Source of the DNA: Numida meleagris
Lineage: Eukaryota > Chordata > Aves > Galliformes > Numididae
Length of the DNA stretch: 64,000 nt
Direction: 5' to 3'
Assembly (NCBI RefSeq): GCF_002078875.1
Contig: NC_034420.1
Coordinates: forward strand, 3,471,814-3,535,813
The position numbers were made by a program, and so were the translations under genes. Below, one piece after another: positions 25,201 through 35,345 of the stretch. How positions within the stretch are numbered: the stretch's first letter is position 1; each line of letters opens with the position of its first letter. A model generated the notes under the pieces. That model was given only the letters and a program-made list of their open reading frames with translations. It was not told where the DNA came from and ran no database searches.

Positions 25201-27250
25201 GAGTCAATTCAGTGTAGCTATGTAGATTTTTGTTAAACATCAACTAAACGAGCTCCCTTCTTAATGCCAATAGTTTAGTCCTGTGACAGCATTTTTTGAC
25301 AGAAGTAATTTACTGTTGGCAAGTGGAAGAAGCTTTACTCTGGTCTTTATCAGCAACTGTAGCATTATTTTCCTGAAGTTTCTAATCAAGTTTTGACTTG
25401 AATAAAAGTCATCACAATAATTCTAACTCTTCTGTAACAGCAGTTGTAAACAAAGCATAAGCTCAGTTCTGAACTGCTGAACTTACATGGCAAACTAAGG
25501 TATGACTACACAATACAACTGTTACATTTGTCTGGTGACAAGTACACACTCATGAATATAATACTTCTTTTTCAAATGCTATTAGCACCATTTTATCTGT
25601 ATATTAGATGCCAAACCTTGTATTTAAGGTCACTGATTTCTTGTCCATGAACTCTGTCAAGCTGCTCTTTCTGTTTATCCAGTTGCACACTTTGCTGTTG
25701 CTTGAGGGCATCACATTCAAAACTCAGGCTTTCCAACATCCTATTCTTAAGTTCGATTTCTCTTTGAAGAGAATATTTCTCTTGTTCAAATTGCTGAAAG
25801 AAATAACGTACTAATAAGTCTAGACCAAAAGTTCATGGAGAACAATTCACTGAATAAAGGCTCTACACCAAGACCCTAGCTGCTATAAGCCTGTAATTCA
25901 CACAACCGCCTGTTGAAGTTCCATTTAAGGAATTCTCATGCCCTACTAACAAACAGTAAGAAAATCCAACCCCCTGCTCTGAATTTTTATGATTGAACTG
26001 GTGGTGGGTAAGGCAATATTCTCTCCTCTGTGGAAACACTGTTTCTTCCCACCCAAAATTTTTTTTTTTTTTTTGAGGGAAAGAGGTTTAAACAAAAAAC
26101 TTTGTGTTCACCTGTCATATTTCTACCACTGATGGAATCCAATTGCATTAAGAGCTGTTACACTACATTGCATGTTCCCCCTACTGCAGCACAGCTGGGT
26201 TCTATGCCTTGTAAAGACAAAATTCCCTAGTATTTTGTGCAGCTTCACAACAGAGCAATACCACACCAGGCTGCCCGCACAGAAGGATCACCCTGTCCTG
26301 CCTTCTTTATCACTTGTGATTTCCAACTGCCTCTCTTGCACTAAGCCTGCTAATGGCAAACCAATCAAAATAAGTTATTAGTGCTCATCCACAACAGCAG
26401 GGTGCTACAACACGACAGCTGGCCAGGAGAAAAATACACATTTTAGCTTTAGCACAAGGGAAGGGATAGCAATGCACAATTAGGAGCAAATGAAGAGAAA
26501 GAGAAGATTTGAAGCACAGGCTGAGAATAAACAAGTCAAAATTAAACTGTTCAACAAAGTGGAAGAGATTCCTTACACGATTATCAAGAAGACTGGAAGA
26601 CTAAATAATATTTCTGTATTTTAATACTTTGCTACTCTCTTCTAAGCTGTGAAGAAAAGTACTAAAATTCAGAGTGCTTTGGTATTTAGAAAATTTGAAG
26701 TGTGTACAGCAAATGAAACCAATTTGACCACCTTGCTGGTCAGAAGTCTTCGTTACAGCTTTAAGTGACAGGAAGCTTGCAAGGTGTACATAACATAAAT
26801 CAGTTGTTAAACCGACCCAACACGTGCTCACTTCAGCAACTACTATTCATTTAACACAGGAGGTAATTAACCCTATGTGGTGCTGACCACTTGCTGCAGG
26901 ATAAGCTATGAAACATGCCCAGCAAGTTAAAATTGTGCTCAATATCTTAAAGCAATGATCAAAAACCATCTCAACAAATACTTAAAATAAGAAGTTTAAT
27001 TAAAAATTTATCTGAAAACTCAAGGAGGCATTTAAAACAACTGTGACTTTCAGAAAATAGAAGTAACTTAATTTTTTACTTAAAGCTTCACCTCAGTCTT
27101 CTCAGTTAACTCCCGACGCATTTGATCCAACTGATTTTGAACTTCATTCTGAGACTCCAGTAAGTGTAAGCCATACTGCGCAGCCTTTCTTCGCTCGTTC
27201 TCTGCTTCCTTCAGTTGTTGTCGAAGACTTAAAATGGTCTCTGTCTCCAT
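10118..27250 (-). CDS. SPDL1: Spindly (SPDL1/CCDC99), full spliced coding region, 11 coding exons, 608 aa
   Basis: Spindly is a coiled-coil dynein-dynactin adaptor. It is recruited to kinetochores by the RZZ complex, brings dynein there, and helps chromosome alignment and checkpoint silencing. Joining 27092-27250, 25617-25793, 24866-25060, 24418-24567, 23684-23782, 22789-22899, 20244-20384, 18672-18781, 18311-18498, 16990-17335 and 10118-10268 (reverse complement) gives one uninterrupted 608-codon frame; every intron is GT-AG. Human Spindly is 605 aa and aligns along its length from memory. Visible motifs: CC1 box with A23-A24 and G27 (dynein light-intermediate-chain contact), a long heptad-rich coiled coil over about residues 1-440, the Spindly motif GNSLFAE at 254-260 with F258 (dynactin pointed-end contact), a low-complexity charged tail from about 445, and C-terminal CAQQ, a farnesylation signal. 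Introns range from about 170 bp to 6.7 kb. Identification is very secure; exon edges are by eye. Confidence 0.97.
11525..11557. repeat. Heptamer tandem repeat with G-quadruplex potential
   Basis: Four or so copies of CCCACCT followed by CCCACCCTCCCC. The minus strand, which is the SPDL1 sense strand, carries GGGGAGGGTGGGAGGTGGG, four G-tracts with short loops. It could form a quadruplex in the pre-mRNA. Confidence 0.65.
13780..14190. repeat. Probable degenerate avian interspersed repeat (LTR-like)
   Basis: A GC-rich block with repeated CTGCAGCCCATG-like and GGAGCAG-like units (for example CAGAGATTCCCCTGCAGCCC). These resemble sequence I recall from chicken LTR retroelements. It lies inside SPDL1 intron 11. 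The 185-codon minus-strand ORF over it has no recognised domain and is most likely a by-product of base composition. No LTR ends were found. Confidence 0.35.
16638..16655. repeat. Homopolymer T run (18)
   Basis: Uninterrupted T run in SPDL1 intron 11. No LINE or SINE body is joined to it. Confidence 0.9.
16990..17335 (-). CDS. SPDL1: SPDL1 coding exon for the unstructured tail (residues 445-558)
   Basis: 346 bp. Two bases complete E444; then a basic patch (KIKKKREKIPVD) matches human LKKRREVLPVD, followed by a Ser/Thr/Glu-rich, poorly conserved tail with an SPIN sequence near residues 510-513. The donor CCCAG|GTCAGT leaves phase 2. The same frame stays open past this donor to 16785, but the 10118-10268 exon provides the conserved C-terminus, so the extension is intronic. 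Confidence 0.9.
17926..18262 (-). mobile_element. CR1 LINE fragment in SPDL1 intron 10
   Basis: Begins GATCACAGAATCCTTACACT and includes CATCTAGTTCAACTCCCC, CAGGGACAGGGCATC and TTTCCCCTTGTTCTATCACC, all standard inverted CR1 3' region sequence. It ends about 48 bp before the SPDL1 exon at 18311. Its coding strand keeps the exon's frame open down to 18012. Confidence 0.88.
18311..18498 (-). CDS. SPDL1: SPDL1 coding exon (residues 382-443 plus flanking bases)
   Basis: 188 bp. The acceptor cacccag is followed by one base completing N381, then KETESLKNELSLQRMKALYE to KMKYEPE. It matches human NKEIESTKGELSIQRMKALFE...KLKYEPE. Donor GAAG|GTAAAC. An alternative AG 4 nt downstream would break the frame and is rejected. 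This is the end of the coiled-coil part. Beyond the donor the frame stays open into an intronic CR1 fragment. Confidence 0.94.
18672..18781 (-). CDS. SPDL1: SPDL1 coding exon (residues 345-380 plus 2 nt)
   Basis: 110 bp, phase 0 in and phase 2 out. It encodes TLYENMEE, a variable serine/glycine-rich linker, and GYYADLLQMKLDNS, matching human NLYDSMES...YYTDLLQMKLDN. Donor AAA|GTAAGT. It joins the next exon to make N381. Confidence 0.92.
20244..20384 (-). CDS. SPDL1: SPDL1 coding exon (residues 298-344)
   Basis: 141 bp, phase 0/0. It begins LQMATLLQIKGSQAEFEQ and includes MLEQKNGEIEDLL, matching human LQIATLLQMKGSQTEFEQ. Acceptor ttttttccag, donor AAG|GTATGT. The ORF extending to 20199 reads into the intron. 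Confidence 0.95.
20385..22788 (-). other. SPDL1: SPDL1 intron 7, 2.4 kb
   Basis: AT-rich and without recognised repeats or coding exons. Short ORFs here are chance. Confidence 0.75.
22789..22899 (-). CDS. SPDL1: SPDL1 coding exon (residues 261-297)
   Basis: 111 bp, phase 0/0. It encodes VEDRRAEMERQLISVKIKYQ and ends EQLQRMK, directly continuing the Spindly motif as in human. Acceptor ttctatag, donor AAG|GTATGA. Confidence 0.95.
23684..23782 (-). CDS. SPDL1: SPDL1 coding exon with Spindly motif (residues 228-260)
   Basis: 99 bp, phase 0/0. It encodes KAREANQELQVQLD and ends with GNSLFAE at 254-260, the Spindly motif shared with other dynein activating adaptors. F258 falls at the same residue number as in human, where its loss breaks dynactin recruitment. 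Acceptor aaatctag, donor GAG|GTACAG. Confidence 0.95.
24418..24567 (-). CDS. SPDL1: SPDL1 coding exon (residues 178-227)
   Basis: 150 bp, phase 0/0. It encodes NELQYSKEQLELI, then EKEEREKEVVSYCNALE, matching the human ...EKEEREKEAVSYYNALE segment. Acceptor tatttag, donor GAG|GTAGGT. Confidence 0.95.
24866..25060 (-). CDS. SPDL1: SPDL1 coding exon (residues 113-177)
   Basis: 195 bp, phase 0/0. It encodes a highly conserved coiled-coil block containing LSEKQLRHKVDHQKE and SEMLNLQMELTELESVK, nearly identical to human Spindly. The acceptor is gtctttaag and the donor AAG|GTATGT. Confidence 0.96.
25617..25793 (-). CDS. SPDL1: SPDL1 coding exon (residues 54-112)
   Basis: Phase 0/0 exon of 177 bp. 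It begins QFEQEKYSLQREIELK and ends DLKYK, a coiled-coil stretch matching human SYEQEKYTLQREVELK and onward. The acceptor is ttctttcag and the donor AAG|GTTTGG, a weaker donor than its neighbours. Confidence 0.94.
27092..27250 (-). CDS. SPDL1: SPDL1 coding exon with start codon (residues 1-53)
   Basis: The ATG at 27250 begins METETILSLRQQLKEAE, matching the Spindly N-terminus. Residues 21-27 (RKAAQYG) form the CC1 box; the A24 equivalent is needed for dynein binding in human Spindly. The exon ends at GAG|GTGAAG, phase 0. A probable acceptor AG lies at 27270-27271, so the exon carries about 19 nt of 5' UTR. The longer ORF candidates around it are frame shadows. Confidence 0.95.
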
Positions 27251-27271
27251 TTTTTCTTCCTTTTATTACCT

Positions 27272-30200
27272 CAATTTGAAAAGAAAAAATAATTACAAGC
27301 ATAGCAACCTGTCACAGTAGTTCAACTGAAAGATGTTACCGTATTTCCATGCTTCATGAGGATACAGAGATATATTTTTGCATCAACACAAGACAAATAG
27401 TAGTTAGCTCTCTAAGAAGCAGTCCTGTGAATAGTAAAATAGTTACTTCTGTGTCAACTTGGTCATGACTGCATAGCAGGAACAGCATATAGTGGAACAA
27501 CTCCTGCGTACTCTAGGCCAGTTTCTGACAAGAAGAGACTTCACTAGAACCAGCGGTACCCAGCATATAGCTATCTTGACAAAGAGAAGGCTAAAAACAA
27601 TTATGCATATGATTGATGTCTTCCATGCTATCATAAATAAAACCACATGAACTACAGCATTACTTGCGTACACAATTACACTTAAGATTCACGCAGGCAG
27701 TTGTATGAGTAGAATGTTTTACTCCTAGTGACATTAAATAGGACATGGAAATAGGCAGAGACAGTTGAAGGAAAGTAAAGTCCAGATTATGGAATTTTAA
27801 CACCAGGCTTTTTATTTAAGTGCTTAATTTTGTTTCTCATGACTGCTATCAGCTTGAAACTTCAGTTAGTTCAGGTAACCTACTTCTACTAACCATCTAT
27901 TTGTCACAAGTTCAAGAAAACTCATTAACTTCTACGTTCGTATCAAAACATAAGATGCAAGTAAAGGACAATTTTTCAGGAAGATAAGATGAATCCAAGC
28001 AAAACATTTAAAAAAATGAAGTTCAATTCAAACTCGCACCAACTGCTTGCATGACTGCTTACTCCTAGACCTACTAAATCCATGCAGTACACAACAATCC
28101 CATTAAAACAGAGATCTCTAAGTAACTCGAGCTCCTGAAGCACGTAAACCAAGCATTCTGTCAGAAAGCACACAGTAACAACGATAAATATAAAAACTAC
28201 AGTTGATTTTGCAGAGCCAATGTTCCCCATTTTTACACCACTTAAATCCAAAGTCACTCTTCAAGATTTTATTGTCATTAGCTCTTACTTGCTAACATTC
28301 ATGAAGATGTTCTATGTGCAAGATACTGGTCTTAATGAAGAGCAAATTTCATTTGCGAATACAGTAAAGATGCTTGCTAAGTTTTCAGTGTAAAGCCTTC
28401 ATTTTCTGCAAGCTGTTATGTACCAACAATAATCCCACTAAAGTTTCTCAGCTTCCTTTCTAAGTTATCATTTTGACAGGCTGAAAGCCATCACGCACCA
28501 GAACCCTGCTAGTTCCTTTCACAAGGACAAGATGGAAATCAGAAAGTATTATTTCTCATTTTTCCTAGTTTCTTCTTTATGTTAAACTCGGAAACTAATT
28601 TTTCATGTCTGCTTATTGCAGTACTTGGAACAGCTGTTCTGTACCCTTAACCTGAAATAAACCCTTAAAACATACAGATTTGGCATACACATAATATCTA
28701 AGAAGAACCAATAACGCTATAAGAACACATACACTGCACAGAATTTAGTTTTTATGTAATTCTTGTTTAAGGCAAGAAAGTAATACAAGTAAAACCAGAC
28801 AAAACTCCTTGCAGGCATTTACACCAAAGGGAATTAATTCTTACATAATAAACAAACAAAAAATAAAATAACTTAACTGCTCCAACAGTAACACATGAAG
28901 ATTTCAGATAAATTAATTTAATTGCTCCTAGCTTACATTAAATTTCAGTAATATTTTTAACTCACCTTCAGAAGTCCATCTAAGCCTCACTTAACCTTTA
29001 CGCCATTACTCCACCTCGGGGAAAAAAAACAACAAGAAAAAAAAACAGTTGTCTAGTCCAGATACAACACAATTTGCTGTCACCCCACAGTCCTTCACAG
29101 CAGTCCTTGTCTTAAAAGCCTGATGCCCGTGACTGTCTCATGGAAATGAGATCAGCTGCTAAAACCCCCACAGAAACGCAAATCTTACTCAAATCTCTCT
29201 TGAGACAGCTGTCAGATAGCTGAGGAACAGCTAAATCAGGCAGCGCTGCCAAAGGAAAGATTCACTGCAACTGGCTTCCCAAGCCGGGAAGCAGGCTACA
29301 GCCGGGGCCAACTTCTTCCAGCACCAACAGCATTTCTAAGGGCCGTTCGTGAATTTGCCTTCCTCCCATCCACTTCTTCAGCCTCTTCTCCACTATTTCC
29401 TACATTTTCACAGACAAGATCTTTTGATTGTCAATAGATCATTTACTGGATTTACTGGATAACACCAGAAGGATGTTAGACTCTCCTTTAATTTCATAAT
29501 TGAAACTTAAAAAAAAAAAATGGTTATCTATTGACATACTTCTTGCCAAGTACTAGGGGGAAGAATAAGTATGTCTTTGGGTTCACATGGAACCTCAGCT
29601 TTCACTGTCTATTTTGGATGAACTCAGTTGGCCCAGGAAGCGTTGTTCATAAGGCTGTATTGTGATATACAGGGATATATTGTGACAGTGAATAGACTGC
29701 TATTTCAAATTCTACATGAGGTTAAGTAAGTTATTCTGAAAAGATGTTTTTCACGTTAAATAGCTAACAAGGTGGGCAGGCAAGAGAGAACAACAGAAGT
29801 CTGTCTCCATTTACACCAAGTTACAAGAGTCACTTATTGGTACTGGCACAGGCTGCCCAGGAAGGTTGTGGATGCCCTGTCCCTGGAAGTGTTCAAGGCC
29901 AGGTTGGACAGGGCCAACCTGGGCAGCCTGCTCTAGCATTAGATGTAGAGGTTGGCAGCCCTGCCTGTGGCAGGGGTGCTGGTGCTTGATGATCCTTGAG
30001 ATCCCTTCCAACCCAAGCCATTCTATGATTCTAGGCTACATTTTATAACATATTCTGTACAGAAGGCTCCAGATATCCATTATTCAGCCATTTAACCACT
30101 CCTTACAAAAAATGATAGGTAAGAGACAAAAAGACGCTTTCCTGGCACCTAAACTCTTTCTTCCCTTTTGTAACTCCTTCCTAGTTAAAGTGCTAACCCC

Positions 30201-30980
30201 ATGGGTCATACACAGCAGACATCTAAGCAGACCTGCTCAGAAGCACTGACAGGTTTTGGACCACAGCTATAAGCCACAAGGCAATTTTTGTCTTTGAGGC
30301 CAGGCCTCTCCCTTACAAATGACTTTGGTTACTTGAACAACTCTACTTCAAGCTATTTTCAGGGCTACGCTGGCTTCAGCAAAACACATTCTTGGGTGGG
30401 CAACTATTACAAAGACAGTAAACAGGCCAGACTGCAGCCCGATCTTTCAACCCTACAGAGCACTTTGCCAGACAGCAACTGTCTCCACAAGCACACCACT
30501 TCAGCAAACCGCACGCTACAACGCTACCTCAGGTCTCTAGCTCAGGGTGTTATGTTCACGCCGGTCACCTCGTGGTGCTTTTCGCCCTCACCGCAGCACA
30601 GAGATCTCCCCAGCACGCAGACCAGCAGAGACCGACACCCGGGTTTGTTTCCCACGGGAAAACACCCGTGCCCCTGCCAACACGCTAGCGAGACAGACAG
30701 CACGCAAACTCCGTTCGCTCAGCATCCCCAGGGCCGCTGGGGAACGAAGAACCGCTGGCACGGAGGTGGCGGCACGGCGCTGCGGCGGGCACGGCCTAGA
30801 GGCCGCAGGGCTCCGCGCTCCGGCCAAACGAGGAGGGGAGACAGGCGCTGCCGAGCGCCCTCCACGAGCCCTTCAGACCCACCGCTCAGAAAGGTCCTTC
30901 TCCAGAAAGAGAACAACAAAAGACGGCAAAAGTATCGCGCAAAAAGACGGCCCCGCGCCCTGCCGCTCCCCTCCAGCTAC
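27272..30980 (-). other. SPDL1: SPDL1 intron 1 (inferred)
   Basis: From the probable exon 1 donor to the acceptor before the ATG exon. It contains one CR1 fragment at 29837-30033 and no coding exon. An alternative 5' exon within it cannot be excluded. Confidence 0.55.
29837..30033 (+). mobile_element. CR1 LINE 3' end
   Basis: Includes CAGGCTGCCCAGGAAGGTTG, GGATGCCCTGTCCCTGGAAG, GATCCCTTCCAACCCAAGCC and the terminal ATTCTATGATTCTA repeat that marks the true CR1 3' end. Lies in SPDL1 intron 1, antisense to the gene. Confidence 0.93.
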
Positions 30981-31030
30981 CTTAGCCCGGCGCCCGCCCC
31001 GGGCCACCACCGCTGCCACCGTTCAAACTC
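30981..31030 (-). other. SPDL1: Probable SPDL1 noncoding exon 1 (5' end uncertain)
   Basis: In the CpG island, the minus strand shows CTAAG|GTAGCT with the exon's last base at 30981. This is a usable donor that would splice to the acceptor before 27269. The transcription start cannot be fixed by eye; a start within about 20-120 bp upstream is assumed. A noncoding first exon in a CpG island is consistent with an ATG only 19 nt into the next exon. Confidence 0.45.
31022..31027 (-). promoter_or_regulatory. CHR-like element (TTTGAA) near SPDL1 start
   Basis: The minus strand reads GAGTTTGAACGG. TTTGAA is a canonical cell-cycle homology region bound by MuvB/DREAM in G2/M gene promoters. It lies about 40 bp upstream of the exon 1 donor, near the likely start site. 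Short motif. Confidence 0.35.
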
Positions 31031-31174
31031 GCCTCCGCCAGCCCGCCTCAAGTCTCGCGAGAGCCACACCCACCCGCCCCGTTCTGCAGAGAGCGTGCGT
31101 GCGCGCTGCCGCCTGCCCAGGGAGGACAACTGCGCGCGCGCCTGGGCACGGGAGCGGGCGCGTGCCTGCGGCGA

Positions 31175-31180
31175 CCGTTA
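31175..31180 (-). promoter_or_regulatory. MYB-like site in SPDL1 promoter
   Basis: The minus strand reads TAACGG, the MYB core, 12 bp downstream of the E2F-like site. Short motif, so weak alone. Confidence 0.3.
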
Positions 31181-31191
31181 TGCGTAGCGGG

Positions 31192-31200
31192 GGCGGGAAA
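31192..31200 (-). promoter_or_regulatory. E2F-like site in SPDL1 promoter
   Basis: The minus strand reads TTTCCCGCC, an exact match to the E2F core. It sits in the CpG-island promoter of a mitotic gene. Motif match only. Confidence 0.45.
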
Positions 31201-32811
31201 GTGTCTGTGAGGGAGTGGGTGGTATCTGTGTAGAAGCGCGTTTGCGCAGAGAGGGTGGGAGGTTCTCTGAGAACTGGTGCTCGTGTTTCTCCAGCTTTAT
31301 GTAAGCTGGAGTACAGCATCCTGGTGGATTGTGTTCAGCTTCAGAGCCCCAGGTGGTAGTGCCTTGTTCAAAGAGCACAGAGAGTAAGTGATGAGTTATA
31401 GAAACTGCTGCAAATCATCTAGGAGTACTGCAAAGTAGAGGGGCTATCTGCTCTGCCTCGCAATATTTTAGAAGGGAATTCTTGGTCTTGGCTGCAGAGC
31501 ACATTATGTGTTTCCTTTATGCTGTTCCCTTGTTAAGAGGACCCCACACTTCACCAGGGACCACTGTCCCTGATGAAATGTTACAGCCTTCTAATTCAAC
31601 CAAACTGCTGAAACTTTCAACTCGGTGGAGCTTGCCCTTAAAATACTTCTGAAGCCTGAGCAGCAAATTGCAGTGCTTACAGCATGGTGGTTAACCATGC
31701 AAGCTCCTGCTTGCTCCTTTCTCACTAGCTTGTTCTCGGATCTGCTCAGCTTCCTTCCCTCCACCAGACAGGAATGCCAGGCAGGAATTTCGGAGTGGTA
31801 GATTGCCCAGAATTCATGGCTGTGAATAACATCCACGAAAGAGCAAAACTCATCAGCTACACTGTTTCGTTGTGCATTCCTCTTGGTTGGGCCCAAGCAG
31901 CGACAGCAGAACGTAGGCGATGATGCCATTTCCTCTGCTCTAAAAGGAAGCCTGAGGAATGTTCACCTTTGAAACAGTGGTTAAATGTTTAATGTATTTA
32001 CATGTTTGCACCCTCTCTAACTATGTCGCAGTGTGGAAGGTTTGCTCTCTAACTTAACATCCACAACAAAAGCCACTGCACAGGAACACACTGAAGCAAA
32101 TTCTGCCGTAAGGGAACTATGCCACATGTAATGCAAAGCTAAATTCCAGCAACAGGCTGTAAGTAGGTGCACGGGTAATAATCCTATTTGCAGCAACCAA
32201 GAAAAAAATAGATGTCTTATGATAACTGGGGCTTGGAAAATAAGCGTATGGTGCAGAATTCTACAGAGGATGCCGATAAAAATGAAACACGCATAACCAT
32301 TTATTACTATACATTCTTTTACTGTTTAATCAAAGTGTGTGTGTCTAGCTTTTATCAGTAGAAATGGGATTAATAGTTAAATAAAGAATGGTCTAGACAG
32401 GCAAGAATGCCAAGTTGATTAGAGCGGGGTCAGGAAGCAAGAGAATCCTCTGTTCTAATCCTGATTCTGCTGCATTGGTTGTGTGATTAGCCACTCCAAA
32501 TACCTACGGCTCACCCCCCTTGTTTTAAAACAAGGATAACAGTGACTGAATTAACAAATCCTTATAATTCTCCTGGCAGTTATTTGAGTACGGCTTTGAA
32601 AAACGTAAAATGCATTGTAAATGCTACATATTAACATGATTACTCCATCAGATAATTATCCAACATTGCATGCTAAATCACCAAACAATTGAAACAGATG
32701 CTGCTTCTCCCTCATTTCAGTTCCACAGTCATGTTTAGCAGCTGATATCTAAAATAGACATGGAGCCTAGATTTAAAAAATTATTTAAAACATTCAATTA
32801 TTTTCAGTACT

Positions 32812-32866
32812 CGATCATCTCTAGAGGTCCCTTCCAACCCCTACAATTCTGTGATTCTGTGATTCT
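32812..32866 (+). mobile_element. Short CR1 3' tail
   Basis: AGAGGTCCCTTCCAACCCC followed by ATTCTGTGATTCTGTGATTCT, the last 50 or so bases of a CR1, severely 5' truncated. Confidence 0.85.
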
Positions 32867-33995
32867 CTTTTCCATATTGAATTAGCACCAACTAGGATAC
32901 TGTTTTATGAATCACATCTATTATGAATATAAAATACTTGCTCTGGTTAGTTGCTAATAAGTTTCTTGTAATACAGATTTTTCAAATAGCACAAAAATTT
33001 TGTCATAATACTGCAAGATTTTTCACCAGCATTATAAAAGATTTAATAGCTACATAACAACAGTATTTAGAGCTTGGCTACATACAAAGATTCGGTGAAA
33101 TGCAGGAGTACTTAGCTTGTAGGAAGCTAGACTTTACTTAAGAGGTTGTAGAAGAGCATAGAAAGACAAGGTCATAGAGTTTATCTTTTGTAGAGCATAT
33201 AGTTTGATGGAGACAAATACTTTAGTCCCACTTAGCTGTGAAAAGACTCAGATTGCATGTTTCTCCTCAGCTTAGGTTATGTTTAGCCACTACCTTGCCA
33301 GTGTAATTACATATATGTGTTTGCTCTTAAAAAGTTTTCTCCTGCTTATGACCTCAGTTACAGTTATGTTCATATAGAAATTCTGTAAATCCAGCAGTTG
33401 CTGATGCATAAGTGTTTGGTAAGTTTATAGCTCATATGCTTTTGTTCATTGGCATTTATATAGCTGAATTTAATTAAAACTGTACATTGCTGACTGTATA
33501 AAATGTAAATGCACATCTTCTAAGTCTTATCTACAGAAGCAGGTGAGTATTCTGTGTTAAATAATGAAGTAATTACAAAAATTATGTGTTCTGAAGAAGA
33601 GACTTTTTACCATTATAAAAACAAATCAGGTTAAATATGTCTTAATCTTCACCTACTAATTGCTTAGTGAATCTGAACAGTATAACATATGAGCTGACAA
33701 CTGTTTTGCTTCTATACTTAAGATCCCAAATGCTATAGGAAGCAAGTGAGTAATAGCAGCCTACTGAATCTGATTACTAGCTGCTTAAGTCATTTTAGGT
33801 AAATGCATGCTGGGTTAAGCAACTTGTAGGAGCATGAGGATTGCTTTTTTGTTTGTTGATATTTTCCTGCTCCTCCTTATTTCAGAACTCTAAATTTTGT
33901 ACAATTTAAAGACATGTTGCACTTGCTAGTGCAACATCTAAAAGAGGAATTTTAATTTTAATTTTTAAGTTCGTATACTACTAAACTCTTCTGCC

Positions 33996-34015
33996 TTTTT
34001 TTTTTTTTTTTTTTT
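33996..34015. repeat. Homopolymer T run (20)
   Basis: Twenty uninterrupted T residues with no adjacent retroelement body. Confidence 0.9.
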
Positions 34016-35129
34016 GAGATGAGGCACTTTCATCTTCAACTAAATAGAATTCACAGTCTCTGCACTGTTCCTCTGAATTCCAAGTACAGTGATACTTCAG
34101 TTCTATTGAAAAGAAATCACGTAGTCCAGTAATTATGGCAACAGATTGAGGGCCAGTAACACGCTGTTTCTAATCCACTCTAAGCTATTAGTGGCTGACC
34201 TCATCCAAATCACTTCATCTCACTGTTTCAGACGTGTTAGCTAAACAAAGACATCTTTTGCAGTTTTCTTGCTAATTTAATGTTAACTAGCCTTCTGAGG
34301 CTTCTCATCATTGCTTGGGGAACATAAGTAGGTGATCTGTCTAGAGAGTCTATTTTAAATACAAGAAGCTCCTGTTTAAAAGCTGATATTTTCCATTACT
34401 TTTATTTAGATTTGTCACATTTTCTACTGTTTATTAAATGGGCTGGGAGACTCGAAATAAAATTCCTAGATGCGTGCAATAGGTAGGGGTCCAGTTATGG
34501 AAGTGTACAGACTCCAATGGAGATAGGTGAAGAAATTCAGATCTGAGCTGTGGTGGAAGTTTGCATTATAAGTAGACGAGCATCTTGTCCGCCATGCTGG
34601 CCTTTTCCTGCTTTTCATCCTTACTTTAAAATTTCAAGTCAAATTGCATGTTTTTCTAAGCGTTCTAAACATCTACGATGAAAATGACAATTATAAAATA
34701 GTGAATTACAAAATTGCTAGCTGGTAGCTGAAAATTTACAGCTGGTAGCTAAAATTTCAGTTACTCTCATAACAACTGTGTCAAATTGCTTATCAAAATC
34801 CTTATCAAAGCAGTGTATTATGACTCTAGGTTCATCTTTTTTTTTTTTTTAATTGGGAAATCAAGAGAAATCACCTGTATTTTAATATCAACTTAAATAG
34901 CCATTATGATCAACCTGTAATTTAATCCTGGTCCTGAATCTTTTTTAATTTTTTTACACATATTATGAATTAGTTATGTGGCGTTTTTGTTTAAATCATT
35001 GTACTGATATTTAATTAATCTAGTATTTCAGTACTACTCTACACTTAACACTTGTAACTCATGCTTTAATGGACATGCTTATTATCAGCAGTACTGTCCT
35101 AATGCAGTGGTGTCCTTTTTAGCACCTGT

Positions 35130-35345
35130 ACTGCCGTGATAGTTAACGTAGCACGGCGCTCTCCTAACCACGTCGCTTTTGCAGCTTCTTCAAAACTGAG
35201 GAACGGGGACGGGCGCTGCCCGGCCGCTTTGGTTTGTTTCCCAGGTGCCGTGAGCCGGCAGCACCACCTCGTGGCTATCTGCCTTACTTGCCGTGCGCGT
35301 GGCTTGCAGGGACAGCGCTAAGTTACTGCCTTTCTGCGAATCTCT
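35130..35345. promoter_or_regulatory. Isolated GC/CpG-rich block, candidate regulatory element
   Basis: About 200 bp with roughly fifteen CpGs, in AT-rich intergenic DNA 4 kb upstream of SPDL1. It includes a CTCF-like motif. The 61-codon plus-strand ORF over it has no recognised protein. It could be an enhancer, insulator or small promoter. Confidence 0.4.
35261..35274 (-). promoter_or_regulatory. CTCF-like motif
   Basis: The minus strand reads CCACGAGGTGGTGC, matching the CTCF core CCASYAGRKGGCRS at 12 of 14 positions. It sits in the GC-rich block. Confidence 0.4.

Larger units (their letters stand above)
30600..31260. promoter_or_regulatory. CpG-island promoter of SPDL1
   Basis: The GC content jumps sharply from the AT-rich surroundings, with many CpGs and GC-rich tracts from about 30.6 to 31.25 kb. 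There is no TATA box in the expected place. It lies just upstream of the SPDL1 first exon on the minus strand. Long ORFs here on both strands reflect the lack of AT-rich stop codons rather than genes. A divergent plus-strand transcript is possible but nothing specific supports one. Confidence 0.8.
31261..35130. other. Intergenic DNA upstream of SPDL1
   Basis: AT-rich, no convincing exon. It holds a short CR1 tail at 32812-32866 and a T run at 33996-34015. The 112-codon minus-strand ORF at 31591-31929 has no recognised similarity or codon signal. Confidence 0.6.

Noticed and set aside
30288..31187. Plus-strand ORF of 299 codons across the CpG island
   Set aside because: It spans intron 1 and the promoter of SPDL1, is rich in Arg/Pro/Ala from GC content, and several other frames are also open here. 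No domain is recognised.
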